Source: Ophiura sarsii
Taxonomy: Eukaryota > Echinodermata > Ophiuroidea > Amphilepidida > Ophiuridae
DNA: 64,000 bases
NCBI GenBank assembly: GCA_035610835.1
Contig: CM069457.1
Location: 44,433,319 to 44,497,318, forward strand
Direction of reading: 5' to 3'
How positions within the stretch are numbered: position 1 is the stretch's first letter; each line of letters starts with the position of its first letter. Below are positions 37,801 through 47,956 of the stretch, piece by piece. The position numbers were made by a program, and so were the translations under genes. The notes below the pieces were generated by a model. The model was not told the DNA's origin. It searched no databases and saw only the letters and a list, made by a program, of their open reading frames with translations.

Positions 37801-40800
37801 ACACTTCCTAAATTATCTTGTATAGATGAGGTGACATTTGTTGACATTTAGGACGCCCTCTGTTGGTTTGAGACAAAACACACCGGGCAAGAGTTCCAAT
37901 AGTTTACATAGGCCAGATCAGGTTTTCTAACTAGATTGCGGTGCACAGCAAATTGTTATCAAAACTGTCTTTAAACTTGCTTAGGAAGAATGCTATAAGC
38001 TATCGCATTTCACACAAACAACTAAAACTAAATGAGTTTTACAATTCATTAGAAAGACATTTCATGTTGTCTTCATTAACTTTACTGTATATTCTGCCTG
38101 GAGGGAAACAACAGAGGGTGTCCCATTTGTAAATACATGACATCATAGGTCACCTCATCTATAGGGATGTATGATTTACCTCTCGTGCAGCATGTTGTTG
38201 TGGCTGTCTTGTATTGACTGTACGATCCTGTTCCCGCAGAGTTTCCCCCAGCAACGTAGAACCTGTATGTGGTGTCACAACTGAGACCAACAATACTGGC
38301 AGCGGAGGTCCATAATGATGTGTGTTGTGTTTCTATGTTACCAATAATAGAACTACTATCGTCTCTTGACACATAGTAGAAATATCCAGTGATTATACCA
38401 TTCCTGCTAATACATGGTATTGTCCACTGAAAATCGAGTTGAGTTGCAGATTGTGCAGTTGAAGCTATATTGCCTGATCCAAATGTCTCTGGTGCTGTAT
38501 AAAACAACCAAACAAAAAAAAGTTAAAGAGTGTCATTTATATGATGTTATCATATAGGATAGTTTACAGTACGCAGCAGTACAGATCAGAAAAGTAAATC
38601 TGCAAGAAAATCTGCTTCCAATTTTTTTCTCGAGGAATGAGGGCGTCCCCTGGAAAAGATCACATAATATACCTTTAATCAAAGCTTGTTTTATAATTTG
38701 GCCAATGTTAAAGATCATAGTCATTCATTGAATTTAGTGAACGTTAACATATTGATCCGAAATGACCTCGATCGAACGATGTTTTATTGTAATCGCTGAA
38801 CCCTCTATTTTAAAGGAGCTCGAATTCACTTTTACACCACAATTTGTACAGATGTTTTAGTAGTGAACCGGCCTGAATAGTGCCACCGCCACCGCCATTT
38901 CCGTCAAATCCATTACGTTCATTTGCCTATAGAGTTTGAGCCAAAAGTTTGACAGGTTGAACTGGTCATGACGCTAGTATTTACGTGTGAACATGGTTTG
39001 AATGGTGTGTACCTCCTGGAATAACTGTCTAGACGACCCAAAAGTCAAACACTCCAGCAATGTGCCTTGCCACATGTCTCGACCTTTAGCCCAATGTAGG
39101 CTAATGTTTAATCTAAAATATACTCTATATTGTAACTTCTCCCGTAATTTGAACTTTTTATTTGATTAAATATGTAATAGCACAAGTTTTTTAAGCAAAT
39201 TGTAGTTCGAACATTTAATTTCTTAACACAAGAATTTAAAGAAGTTTGAAAAGTCTCATGTTGCTCTAAAGTTCTAACCAAGAATTCCATCCGTCCAACA
39301 CTGTTGACCGCACCCTGGGGACCTTGAGTGTGGCAGCGGTAGCATTGGTAGCAATCGATGCAGCCGTGATTTCAGGCTGCTTGACCAGGAGGCGCTAGAG
39401 TATTGCTACATAAGGTAATTTAGAGTTCACATTGGGCTCACTTTTAAAACTAAAATCTGTTGTAGCCATACTGAATCGTGCATTTAGTGTCGACATTTGG
39501 ACTTTTATTTTACAACATTTGAAACAGCAGTAGTTTTTATAACAAATTGAAGTTCAAAGAATGAATTTTATAACATAGCAAATGATAAACTTAACATTTT
39601 GAAGCCCAACATTTTGCTGATCCACCCAACTAACAGCTGGTGCAATAACTCAAAGAGTTTGGAGGGGAAAACTTGATTTGTAACTGCGGATACTGCTGCA
39701 TAGCTGTGGTCAGAAAAAATCACAGAACTTACAGGGAACAGAACCGTAATGCGGTTGAACAGCTTTTCGACATACCATTCTCTTTAGATGCGCATACTTT
39801 ACAGACCGATTAACCACTAGTAGTTATCAATTCACCAATAACAAGAAGAAGGCCTAAGGTTCTGCACTATGTATAAACATGATTCGAATCCATGGTGTTA
39901 AAGTCAAACTAGAACTCTATCAAAATATATTTGACCAATGTTGATCCTCAAGCGTTTCGTCTAGGACTGGTAGCATTACATTAATTGAATATGGCCCGTG
40001 GGCCACCACTATATAACGTTTATTTAACCCGTCGTGCTCACTAAATATCCCGAGGTACTTTTGACCAAGTTCGATATAAAATTGGATGGCGTGAGTACGA
40101 AGTTGAGTTTAATAGCGAGGACAATTAGTATGTGTGTATTATGCGAAACAATCCAGTTACGGTTTCAGAATTGTTAAGCATCATTGATGTTCTATTTCGT
40201 GGCATCGTAGTATACTAGCATCAGTAAAGCGGAATTATTGTTACAGAGTGTTGAGGCAGCATCAAATGCAGTTGGCCTACATTTAAATGAAGGAAAAACA
40301 AAAAGCCTCCTTATAAATATTGCCACCTTAGCCAGTGTAAAGACCATCAAAGGAGTAGAGCTCGAAAACGTCTCCAATTTCAAATACTTGGGTGCCTATG
40401 TTCTAAAGACACATCCCAGGAATTCAAATGCAGGAAAGCACAATCATTGGTGGCCTGCAATAAACTGCAGAAGGTCTAGAAGTCTGATCTCGAAAACCAT
40501 GGACCATTAGCAGGAAAATTGAAGACAGAATCAACTGATGTTATACTCAACTGGTACGTAGAATATTTGACATCAGTTGGAGGGATATGGCGATATCCAC
40601 CTACAACAACAATAATCAGGCAGCGGCCGTTTATGTTTCGCTGGCCACTGCATCCGAACAACCATCTAATTTTCTGGACTCCTCCTGGTGGGAAAGCTAA
40701 CAGAGGCAGAAGACACCTTCAGTATCCTGAAACCGTCAAGAAAGATATGGGTTTAGATCCTCCAGAGATCCGCCAACTCATGAATGACAGGAAAGTCTCG

Positions 40801-43800
40801 ATCCAGTATGTTGCGATTGCTTCCTCCATTTCGTCCACGGACGACCAATGATGAGCATATTATATTCCAACCGAATAAGGGACCGTTATTTATTTATGGT
40901 GGAGGGGCGTTGGGTAAACTATAGGGTGGGTCATGTAACTTTCATATGTTGAAATAGGGGGGGGGGGGTATGTATTGTTTTAGTCTTAAACAGGGGGGGG
41001 TAAATTTGTTTAACTATAAAGATGGTGTTGATTGGAGGAGAGTGATTGTAGGTGCTATTTTGGAGTGTAAATGCCATTTCTTTCTGCGCTTCGCGCATAT
41101 TTCCTTAAAACCTATCGTTTTCAAAAACTTTTACTATGAGACGACATTTGGACAGCAAATCGACGAAATGGTGGAAAAAAACATCTATAGGCACGTTCAG
41201 ACATGGCTATTTAACTCGAGCTAAAGGTCGAGTTAAGGTCGAGTCGAGGTAAATTCGCGAAAATGGTCGAGTTAGTGCCCGTGTGGACAAGAGTCGAGTT
41301 AAGTTAACCCGACCTTAACTCGACCTTATCTCGACCAATTTACCTCTGACAAAAGTCAGAGGTAAAGTCTTATCTCGACCAGTTGACTCGAGTTAACGTA
41401 CTGTCTGGACAGCGCCGTTCGATAGCTCGAGGTAAATATGACCTTTCTCCAATAAAATTGACCTGCTGCTGAAGACTGCATCGTTTTTACGCATAGCTCG
41501 CTTAATGTAATTGTTATCCTTGTTTGTACATAGGCCACACATGAATAATATTTTATACATATTAGCATACCAAAATAACGGTCGTGCTACTATCTCTTCT
41601 TATACATTAACTATGTTTCAACAGTAGGCCTCATGAATTTCTAAAAACACATTGAAATTCATAATGTATTAGGCCTACATGGGGGGGGGGGGGGTTGTGT
41701 AAAAAGCTACTGGTTAGCAGGGGGGGTCATGTAATTTTTAAGTTTCAGCTGTGGGGGGGGGGGGGGGGTAATTTTAACATACGAGTCTAAAATTTGTCCC
41801 CCCCCCCCCCCTCCACCATAAATAATGAATCTACTTGGCTAATAACCTAGATCTTTTTTCTCCAATTTTTCCTATTTACTCTTTTTTTCACCACTTTTTT
41901 TTTTTGGTGGGTGGAGGGCGGGGGCCCACTTTTTTTCGTCAGGGGGGCATTTTCCCCCACCCCTGTCCCCCTCCCTGAGCTACGCCACTGAATAGATGAA
42001 ATATCGTGTAACCTACTTAATAAATTCCATTCCATACAAGTGTTAATTTTACTTAACAGCTATGATGAGATATACGATATATGATAATTATAGACTTTAC
42101 CTGATAACTCGTTAACCAAACATAGGAAGTAGGGCAAACTATACTTTTTTCGGAATCCTTGTGCTCAGCCTAACAATGTGGTATACTTCTTAGCTTAATT
42201 GAAGCTATTTGAATTTTCGGGCCCCTGTATGTCGGCCATTTTGGAATTTGCGCTATAAAAGAACGTTTCCGTCACTTTTGAGAGGTGCATGGGAGCTCAT
42301 TTTCTTTTAAAGTGGTTCTAGTTGACAAATTCACTAAGAAACTAAGGTATCAAGAAAATGGTCACGGAATATAAGATAATGACTCTACTTAAGGTTCATA
42401 TTGAGAATTATTTCAGTCTGAAATGAAAAAGTATCGCCGCGGACAACCTGTTTTCTCTTCACAAAGTTTTTTTTTTTTTTTAACAAAACGGACAACTAAA
42501 AAATAAAAGAACGTTTTGCTTGCCACCTAGGGCTAACCGGCAACAGTGACTCCACAAACTTACGCGCGCGGGCCTTCTTGACGCGTTTATGTGAAAATGC
42601 AGTTTTACAGGTCGGCAAACCTTCAACTGTACATGTACTTTGACAACACATATATATGTACTTGTATGTTTGGTACTAACAGAAATATTGTCTATCCAAA
42701 TATGCATTTAGATTGATACTGCGAATTATTTTACCGGAAATATAAAGCTTATAAAGGGAACGACACTTTTGGGACACCTTGTAATAAAGAACGTTGATAT
42801 GTTACCTATAGTTTAATCACTGCAGTAATGTCTAAGGAGACCTTCATATTCTATGTCACATAAACTAATAATCAGTTGTGCCTCTACTACACTTTAAATT
42901 ACAAGGATTTCAATTTAATCCCAAGGGATTTCAATTTAATCCCAAGGGATTTCAATTTAATCCCAAGGGATTTCAATTTAATCCCAAGGGATTTCAATTT
43001 AATCCCAAGGGATTTCAATTTAATCCCAAAGGATTTCAATTTAATCCCAAGGGATTTCAATTTAAATCCTTCAGGGATTGTAGGGAGGGACCAATCAATG
43101 TGGATTTAAAATAACTCTTTTCAAGGATTTAAAAGTTTTAATCCAAAGGGATTAACAAAATAAGTCTCAATGGATTTTAAATTTTAAATATTTTTGGATT
43201 AAAATCTACCCTCATACAGATTTAAAAGCAATTGACAAAATGAGTTTTAATCCAAAGGGATTAACACAATAAGTCCCAATGGATTTAAATTTCAAATCTT
43301 TTTGGATTAAAATCTACCCTCAGAAAGATTTAAAAGCAATCTGTTTGGACTTGATTTTTCAAATCCATTTTATGTGTGTGCGGCGTATGTGGAGGCTGTT
43401 TGTTCTTGACCGAGGTGGCTTTGATACCAGTATCGCTGACATGTTGAAGGATGTGTTTTAGTTTGGTGTGCATCCGAGAGCATTTTGAGTAAATAATGAT
43501 AATAATACGGGAGCCGATCACGGCCACAGTGAATGAGTGAACAACGCATGTAGGCCTATAGGCATTCCTGACTTTTACTCCATCCACCTGCGAGTCAGAA
43601 CAGAAAAACACAAATTATAGTAAAGTCTACATCTTATCACCGTGAAAAAATGTTCAAAATGCTCTCGGATGTACACTTGGCTGATGCCTGCCCTTTGGTG
43701 TGTCAGTAATGAAGGCATTGAAGAATTTCTCCCGATGTTTCCCTACAGCCTTCTACGTACGCCGCCGCACACAAAATCGCAAACAAAGATGGCGTCGTGA

Positions 43801-46800
43801 CAACATATCGAAAAGAATCGGATGGATCACGTGCACGCATCATGATAATCTGATTGGTTTAATGTAAATCCTTCCAAAGATTTAAACTAAAATCGAGTCT
43901 GTGATTAAATATTCGATAATTAATCTTTTCAGATTAAAATCAAATCTTGTTAGATTTAACTTTTTTAAAATCCTGATTGAGATTTAAAATTTAAATCCCT
44001 GAAATTTAGAGTGTAATTATAATACCTTCTCAAAAAGTGTTAATACATATCTTTCTTATCCAGTTGCAATCTGAATCATATGAAAGTATAGTTGCCTTCA
44101 TTGATAGCAAACGCCCATAATATCATGTACATTATGATAGAAAGGAATGTGTTATTACTGACCCACCTGCTTCACTTGTTGTTGGATCTGTATCTATAGT
44201 CCTCTCGATTCCTAAGCTATAGTCACTTCCATATAATCGCCTGGCTCGCACAGACACGCGATACGTGGAGTATGGTAACAGATTAGTCAATGTTGCGGAG
44301 TGTTGATAAGTATCGACAGTGTCCGTATCAGTGTCTTCTTGACGGTTCCATGTTCCCCATACTGTAGTCTGGCTATCAAATGGTGGATCCTGACTACCAT
44401 CTCCTGAATCACATTGTCCTCTGTTGATTAGTTGATAAGTCACCTGAAACTCGTCATTAGCACCTGGTTCATAACACTTCCATGAAAAAGTCAGTAGTGT
44501 TGATGAGACTTGAGCTGTTACCCGATTGTAAGGTTGACATTGAGCTGTGTATTGAAACAACAACACATGAATTTATGAACCGATTCATTTGAAAATAATC
44601 GGTTGTTGCTTGATTTGATTGATGTACATGTAGCAAATATTATTGGAGTCAATAGTGACTAAAAAGGGAGACAAAAGATTCCTAAAATAATCCACAAAGC
44701 CACGAAGAGCCCAAAAATAAGTTAACACCGCCATTTTCATAATTCCCCAGGGTGATATGTTCCCCATGTTTAACTGTGTGATACCATCCCATATGAATTG
44801 ATGGAAACAATGAGTAAAATGCTACTGGTCACTTAAGGGGGATGGGGGGGGGGGGGGGGGGGGGTCTAGGTTGATTGGACCCAACGTTTGAAACACATTT
44901 CCTCAATGTTACCGTGGACCTACCGCTAAGTGTTTTATATCAAATTAAATCTTAAGTCAGGAGGTTTCAGAAAAGGCGTGTTATTTTGATCTGATTGCCA
45001 TGGTTACCATGCAAGGCCTCTGATTGGATAAATACGGGAACAACCGTTACTAGAAAACGAAATGTTGCATATACACCATACTTGGGTAGATGATGTATCG
45101 GTATAGTGCGCATGACACAGATATCAAAAATCGGGCTCCACGATGTCAAAGCCCCTTATGTGCTAAACATCTGGTCCAAATTCCAGGGTTATATTATCTT
45201 TCGTTTTTGAGTTACGGTTGTTCCAATATTGCAAGTTTGCGTGTTTTATAGTTTTGAGATATCGTGCAAAACGTATTGAAAATATTAAAATTGGCGAGAA
45301 AGAAATAAGTTGACATTTGGTATCAAAATAGTTGTTCAATCAGGGAAGAGCATGAATTTAGACATATTTTGAGCCATTTTGGGTGAAAATAGCATTTATA
45401 CTAGCATTTTAATTGATATTTAAAGATAAATTGCTTAAATATAGCCGGTTGACAAAATGAGGGGCAAATAATTATTTTAATATTTAAAAATAAAAAAAAA
45501 AATCAAATGTTACAATTATTTGATCACAAAATAATTAAAACTGAAAATTCTTAAAATCGCAGGGTGAGCGAATGTATACAAAACACCACCGATTTTTTGA
45601 GACACCCATAACTCAATTGACCATAACGTCAGAACCGAAAATCCAATTTACCTAAACAAAAAGCATTTTAAAGCAGAGACTTAGCAGTTTTCTATCTCAT
45701 TTTTGTCCGAAGCACTGCATTTTAATATCTGAAGTTCTGAACAACCTAGACCCCCTTAAGGCGGTTAGTCGAAAAGATCCATAATTAGAGCCACCTGCAC
45801 TATTTGTTTTTATCAATGGCATATTCAATATTAAGTAAATGTTTAACAAAGTAACTTTACAAGGTAATAAACACGCTCATAACATACATTAATATAAATG
45901 TAGTTTCAAATAGTGGATCCTGCTACCATCTCCTGTATCGCATGAAATAGTCAGTGCTGATAAGACCTGAGTGTCAGTCGGTGTTTTTGCAAGTGTTTTT
46001 ACTAAATTCAAGGAGGTTTGGACCCTCATATTATAAGTGTAAATAGGAAAACACAATGTGATTGAACTCAGAAATTAAGTAGTCATTAACTAACTAACCC
46101 CATGATGTATTGTCTCGTGACTTCTGGAATGTGGATACGTTATCAAGTAAAATTGAGGTCAAATAAAGTCAAATTGTGGTGATTGGTCAACCGACTTACT
46201 TTACTGACAGCTCCTAATCACGCCTTCTCTGTACCACAGGTTTTGTATCCAATACATTATCAACCATGGCATGTGTGATTTTATTTTGCTACACCCTAAC
46301 CCTATATAATTCTTATACACCCTGCAAATAGCGCGCATTATTTTGCACTCTGATAGTAGTATCATTAAGTTGATGATCGGATGCAGACAACTGTTATAGA
46401 CAAGGATGACAAGTGATATAACGTGACTGAAAAATAGTTGGTAACTTTACTCTCATCAATTTGTTTCACTTTTTAAACAAATTGATAGAAGTACACATTT
46501 TTATTTTGATACTATATCAAAATATTTTCAATTATCTGTGTCAGTGTAATAAATAAGATGCTTTACCCATATGAATGTGCCTACCATTGAACACATTTTG
46601 ATATACGTACCTGCTATTTTCAAAACACCACATTTTCAGCATAACAAGTAGACTGATTACACGGAAGTAAATAAATAACGGCACCATCTTTGACAAAGAT
46701 TATCGACGACAGTCAGTGTGTGTGTAAATGAACTATATGTAGTTATTTGCGAATTATTTTATTTAAAACTTTACATGCAAAACCAACGATCCGTGAGGAC

Positions 46801-47931
46801 TATTAAACATGTAAGTAGCGGGTTCATGGTTATTTTGACACTCGTGAGGTCAATATTTCCCACAAAAGCTAGTCTATATAGGCAAATCATGACAATATGT
46901 AGGTAGGTGTGTGCTTTCATTTTATCATAGCATTACGTTGTATCTTATATATGTCGTTTGGTTTTTATTTGTCATTGATGTTCATGGCTAACTGAATGTC
47001 GATGTCAAAATCCTGGTTTATGTTCAACAGAAAAAATACTACCTTCTGGCAACACTATCTTAATATCCCTATTTATTTTATCAGGCATTTATCTCCAGAT
47101 TGTATCAGGCAATTCTCTCCAGTTTGTATCAGGCAATTATCTCCTGATTGTATCAAGCAATCATCTCCAGATTATATCAGGCAATTCTCTCCAGAATTTA
47201 AAGGAGCGAAGGAATAGCTTGTACGGGGTACACACCGAGAATTGCATAACGTTCGAGGAATATTTGCGTTTCCTAAGTCGATATTTATGATCTCTCAGAG
47301 ATCATCATTAACATTCAAACATTTATAGTTTTCTGGGAGTTTGACAACTATACAAATTAGAACCAGAAGGTTTACTCATATACACAGACTAACTATTCGG
47401 GTTTTATTAAATACATGGCACTGCTTTCTGGCAACACTAAACTGTCACTATATACGAGGGGGTATCAAAAAGTTCTTGACATCACCCATTACCCCCTCGT
47501 ATGTAATAAGATGAAACCTATCCCACCTGAAAGTGGGAGATGAAAAAAAAGGGGGGGGGATTGGAGAATGACGACGATTTCGACTAGATATACTAGTCTT
47601 TATCAATATTAGAAATAGAGCTAACCCATTTGACAAGCTGCCATTACCTAGAAGAACCGTAAGTTGAAACACTTTTATAGTACTAGTAACATAAATCCAT
47701 TGTAGAATTAATGTTTCAGAAATACTTCTCAATCTCATAACTTAAAAGTACTGTAGTGCACTATTATTATGGTGTTACATTATAGGCTAATGCAATATCG
47801 TAGATTAAATAGGCGTTACTTCCGTTTATAATTTTACACTAATCCTGTATACACGTACCTGTAACCAAGTGATGACTATAGCTCAGGAACACTAACATCA
47901 ACAATGTAAAGATTTCTGAAGGAAACATCAT
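21571..47931 (-). CDS. Eight-FN3 single-pass receptor with tyrosine-motif tail, complete gene (12 exons)
   Basis: Joining minus-strand exons 47931-47859, 44544-44167, 38494-38180, 36845-36549, 32843-32550, 31856-31560, 28361-28086, 27824-27528, 25127-24892, 24222-24138, 22477-22381 and 21904-21571 gives 2979 nt, an unbroken 992-residue frame. Residues 1-24 are a signal peptide, about 25-849 are eight FN3 domains, 859-880 a membrane helix and 881-992 a cytoplasmic tail. FN3 exons 2-8 are all phase 1-1, the classic shuffled-module layout; the eighth domain is split over exons 9 and 10. Two FN3 flavours occur: one with a YRL-N-DQC strand and LLPYSTYEV, one with C-NRNGII-GY. The tail has YDEI (903), YEVN (927), YEDV (948), YQGL (959), YQDL (973) and YANV (989), suggesting a phosphotyrosine-signalling surface receptor. 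Ligand unknown. No kinase or phosphatase domain is present. Exon structure is seen directly; signalling is inferred. Confidence 0.88.
22381..22477 (-). CDS. Exon 11: transmembrane helix
   Basis: 97-nt exon entering in phase 1 and leaving in phase 2. After VVSPRSST there is an uninterrupted helix of Leu, Ile, Val, Ala and Gly ending VVY, followed by Arg residues from exon 12 as a stop-transfer. Donor GTAGGT. Confidence 0.9.
23156..23583. mobile_element. Old MITE (right copy), uninterrupted
   Basis: 428 bp with the same ~50-bp inverted termini as 908-3074. Noncoding. Confidence 0.8.
23600..23880. mobile_element. Foldback insertion specific to the right duplicate
   Basis: AAATACTACATGGT near 23613 pairs with ACCATGTAGTATTT near 23748, with further complementary blocks inside (GGCCTATCACCC and GGGTGATAGGCC). 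The left copy reads directly from GGCAGTT into ATAACTGTC at 3087. Confidence 0.7.
24138..24222 (-). CDS. Exon 10: FN3 domain 8, last strand and stalk
   Basis: 85-nt exon, phase 0 to 1, acceptor TTATCAG, donor GTATGG. It encodes VQAQTSAGKGPWGDVE, the missing G-strand region, then a Pro-rich stalk. Matches 3344-3428 with one conservative change (D to E). Confidence 0.9.
24892..25127 (-). CDS. Exon 9: FN3 domain 8, first part
   Basis: 236 nt, entering in phase 1 and leaving in phase 0. FN3 features: VPSAPSSVTLETG, IRWATTGVINGVITKYHIRY and LTGLEVNSTYNIQ, where the domain is cut before its last strand. Donor GTAATT. Confidence 0.9.
25853..26080 (+). pseudogene. Coding relic, possibly of a Crypton-type recombinase N-terminal region
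   Basis: ATG at 25853 opens MEAAGDRRVNEDQLTQFIDS, stopping after 29 codons; neighbouring frames continue with YGVSVFREF-like and LDILLSKFYA-like words. The pattern recalls the N-terminal region accompanying DUF3504/Crypton-type tyrosine recombinases in invertebrates. Family assignment is from memory of word patterns and is weak; the frame is broken. Confidence 0.3.
26330..26485. repeat. Foldback palindrome
   Basis: GGGATCTGGTGGAATCTATT and GTTCACC-type arms on the right reverse-complement those on the left around a ~30-nt centre. Confidence 0.85.
26685..26760 (-). mobile_element. tRNA-like SINE relic
   Basis: Minus strand has a perfect A-box pattern TGGCTGAGTGG (26725-26735) and a B-box-like GGGAATCGAATCCC (26690-26703). 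A/B spacing is shorter than in a tRNA and no acceptor stem forms. The paralogous copy at 5380-5440 keeps the A box but has lost the B box. Confidence 0.3.
27528..27824 (-). CDS. Exon 8: FN3 domain 7
   Basis: 297-nt phase 1-1 exon, acceptor TTTGCAG, donor GTATGA. FN3 features: ITYTWTEPMCGERNGIIDKY and LEPYTEYSFIISANTEDG. Nearly identical to 6739-7035. Confidence 0.92.
28086..28361 (-). CDS. Exon 7: FN3 domain 6
   Basis: 276-nt phase 1-1 exon, donor GTAAGT. FN3 features: LAVSWTAESESCTTSREY, YRLVNQDQCMELG and LLPFSTYEVSVRV. Its first 87 nt (transcript sense) are repeated at 29627-29713. Paralogue: 7453-7728. Confidence 0.92.
28275..29626. repeat. Tandem duplication, unit 1 (exon 7 part, intron, LINE with deletion)
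   Basis: Bases 28275-29392 recur at 29627-30744 without a visible difference. Unit 1 then lacks the stretch equivalent to 30745-31138 (394 bp, replaced by TTA) and resumes in the shared 3' part (29396-29626). The left breakpoint lies within receptor exon 7. Confidence 0.9.
28852..29349 (+). pseudogene. LINE RT fragment, unit 1
   Basis: 165 codons with LDFADDIGLLADN (catalytic block), AKKTKAML and FKYLGAWIAS. The block upstream of FADD is degenerate. The frame stops at 29349, where a base appears lost relative to the continuing reading in the next frame. Confidence 0.8.
29627..29713 (-). pseudogene. Broken copy of FN3 exon 7
   Basis: Repeats the first 87 nt (transcript sense) of exon 7 with its acceptor, then runs into LINE 3' sequence without an exon 7 donor. 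It lies upstream of the intact exon in the transcript and could act as a decoy acceptor. Confidence 0.85.
30204..30701 (+). pseudogene. LINE RT fragment, unit 2
   Basis: Identical to 28852-29349, including the same frameshift, so that lesion predates the tandem duplication. Confidence 0.8.
30731..31123 (+). pseudogene. LINE RT C-terminal part (unit 2 only)
   Basis: 130 codons: TYGAETWTLTAKM, RLLRKALNVAW, RRRRLKFAGHCARREEE and GHKARGPPRNNY. It continues 30204-30701 in another frame; the matching part of unit 1 is deleted. Confidence 0.8.
31560..31856 (-). CDS. Exon 6: FN3 domain 5
   Basis: 297-nt phase 1-1 exon, open throughout but with no convenient Met. Acceptor GTTGCAG, donor GTACAT. FN3 features: ISFSWNEASCPDPCPGGI, TSYSWKLL and LIPCTEYEFSVAGVS. 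Confidence 0.9.
32550..32843 (-). CDS. Exon 5: FN3 domain 4
   Basis: 294-nt phase 1-1 exon, acceptor TTCCAG, donor GTAAGT. FN3 features: ISWDEIPCSNRNGIITGY and LTPNTEYVFKVAAQT. Closely resembles the FN3 exon at 11762-12070 of the paralogue. Confidence 0.9.
33205..33455. mobile_element. Third, partial copy of the same MITE family
   Basis: Shares CCTTCTCAAAAGTCACAAAA, ATCATTCAGCCATGTAA and GGGGGACTTA with the copies at 908-3074 and 23156-23583. The left terminus is not clear; internally diverged. Confidence 0.65.
33460..36008. other. Intron between exons 4 and 5, no gene seen
   Basis: Four same-direction CAGGGTG words near 34470, 34660, 34818 and 35015 look like mariner-type ends without partners. 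Nothing else supported. Confidence 0.5.
36009..36440. mobile_element. 432-bp foldback element
   Basis: Almost the whole length is self-complementary: TCCCGCAAGCA pairs with TGCTTGCGGGA, CAAAACACCA with TGGTGTTTTG, and GCGGCGATCGAAAGTCCC (36178) with its complement near 36270. Noncoding. Confidence 0.85.
36549..36845 (-). CDS. Exon 4: FN3 domain 3
   Basis: 297-nt phase 1-1 exon, acceptor TTTTCAG, donor GTGAGC. FN3 features: VTWREPTFKGCPIIDSYEV and YYTYTIGVNPVGG. It contains extra cysteines, as in VTCTG and SGCPSL. Confidence 0.9.
38180..38494 (-). CDS. Exon 3: FN3 domain 2
   Basis: 315-nt phase 1-1 exon, acceptor ATACAG, donor GTAAAT. FN3 features: FQWTIPC, SRNGIITGYFY, GLSCDTTYRFYVAG. Ends with a CC pair and a run of threonines. 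Confidence 0.9.
38500..40230. other. Intron DNA, no feature supported
   Basis: Part of the exon 2-3 intron. AT-rich, short chance frames only. Confidence 0.6.
40235..40851 (+). pseudogene. Decayed LINE relic related to the 28.5-31.4 kb element
   Basis: 40238-40420 reads VEAASNAVGLHLNEGKTKS and FKYLGAYVL, matching the thumb region of the 28852-29349 RT. After a deletion and frame change, 40620-40810 reads RWPLHPNN, GKANRGRRHLQY and DMGLDPPEI, matching the C-terminal part at 30731-31123. Confidence 0.7.
40950..42000. other. Poly(G)/poly(C)-rich intron DNA
   Basis: G runs at about 40960, 40993, 41682 and 41753, and a C run at about 41800. The C-rich stretch near 41930-41990 ends GCTACGCCACTG. 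No gene. Confidence 0.6.
41190..41430. mobile_element. GTCGAG-dense foldback element
   Basis: Repeated GTCGAGTTAA and its complement TTAACTCGAC in several copies, with an outer CAGACATGG / TGTCTGGACA type pairing. Noncoding; boundaries approximate. Confidence 0.55.
42890..44013. mobile_element. TA-flanked element carrying a minisatellite
   Basis: Inverted termini CACTTTAAATTACAAGGATT and CACTCTAAATTTCAGGGATT with TA on each side (42888-42889, 44014-44015). Inside are a 21-bp minisatellite and a twice-repeated ~120-bp unit (about 43135-43340) built from the same words. Confidence 0.75.
42902..43071 (+). repeat. 21-bp minisatellite, about 8 copies
   Basis: Unit GGATTTCAATTTAATCCCAAG. Two plus-strand frames stay open through it only because 21 is a multiple of 3. 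Confidence 0.95.
44167..44544 (-). CDS. Exon 2: FN3 domain 1
   Basis: Phase 1-1 exon of 126 codons, acceptor TACACAG, donor GTGGGT. FN3 core: FSWKCYE, YQLINRGQC, LLPYSTYRVSVRA. Longer than the other FN3 exons because of a Ser/Asp/Thr-rich insert around QEDTDTDTVDTYQ. Confidence 0.9.
44837..45755. mobile_element. piggyBac-like nonautonomous element, TTAA target
   Basis: TTAA at 44833-44836 and 45756-45759; inverted termini GGGGG...TCTAGGTTG, the left end enlarged by a poly(G) run. A second copy lies at 53817-54650. Confidence 0.7.
45905..45985 (-). pseudogene. Decayed duplicate of FN3 exon 2
   Basis: Two short blocks match exon 2: one with 44382-44416 (GTGGATCCTG, CTACCATCTCCTG) and one with the region near 44480-44515 (GTCAGT, TGATAAGACCTGAG), with the DNA between them deleted. 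It lies upstream of exon 2 in the transcript. Confidence 0.6.
47079..47201 (+). repeat. 24-bp minisatellite, about 5 copies
   Basis: Unit like ATCAGGCAATTCTCTCCAGA. Being a multiple of 3 it leaves a frame open by chance. Confidence 0.85.
47455..47499. mobile_element. 45-bp remnant with mariner-like ends
   Basis: CGAGGGGGTATCAAAAAG ... ACCCCCTCG between two TA dinucleotides: little more than two termini back to back. Confidence 0.55.
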
Positions 47932-47956
47932 GGCATCGTTATCGCTTAATGAAATA
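47830..47956. repeat. Left 127-bp direct repeat flanking the LINE (contains exon 1)
   Basis: Matches 49506-49632 at 126 of 127 bases; the difference is C at 47852 against G at 49528. Best read as an unusually long target-site duplication. Confidence 0.9.
47859..47931 (-). CDS. Exon 1 (proximal copy): signal peptide
   Basis: Starts MMFPSEIF, followed by a hydrophobic run (TLLMLVFLSY) and a polar end, then donor GTACGT in phase 1. An earlier ATG 5 nt upstream hits a stop after two codons, so the double ATG is chosen. This copy lies in the left 127-bp repeat flanking the LINE. Confidence 0.85.

Noticed and set aside
42876..43114. Two overlapping plus-strand frames of 77-78 codons with perfect 7-residue repeats
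   Set aside because: They are a by-product of the 21-bp minisatellite; no start context or flanking exons.
47079..47201. CRISPR-like regular repeats
   Set aside because: 24-bp units are directly adjacent without spacers, in animal DNA: a minisatellite.
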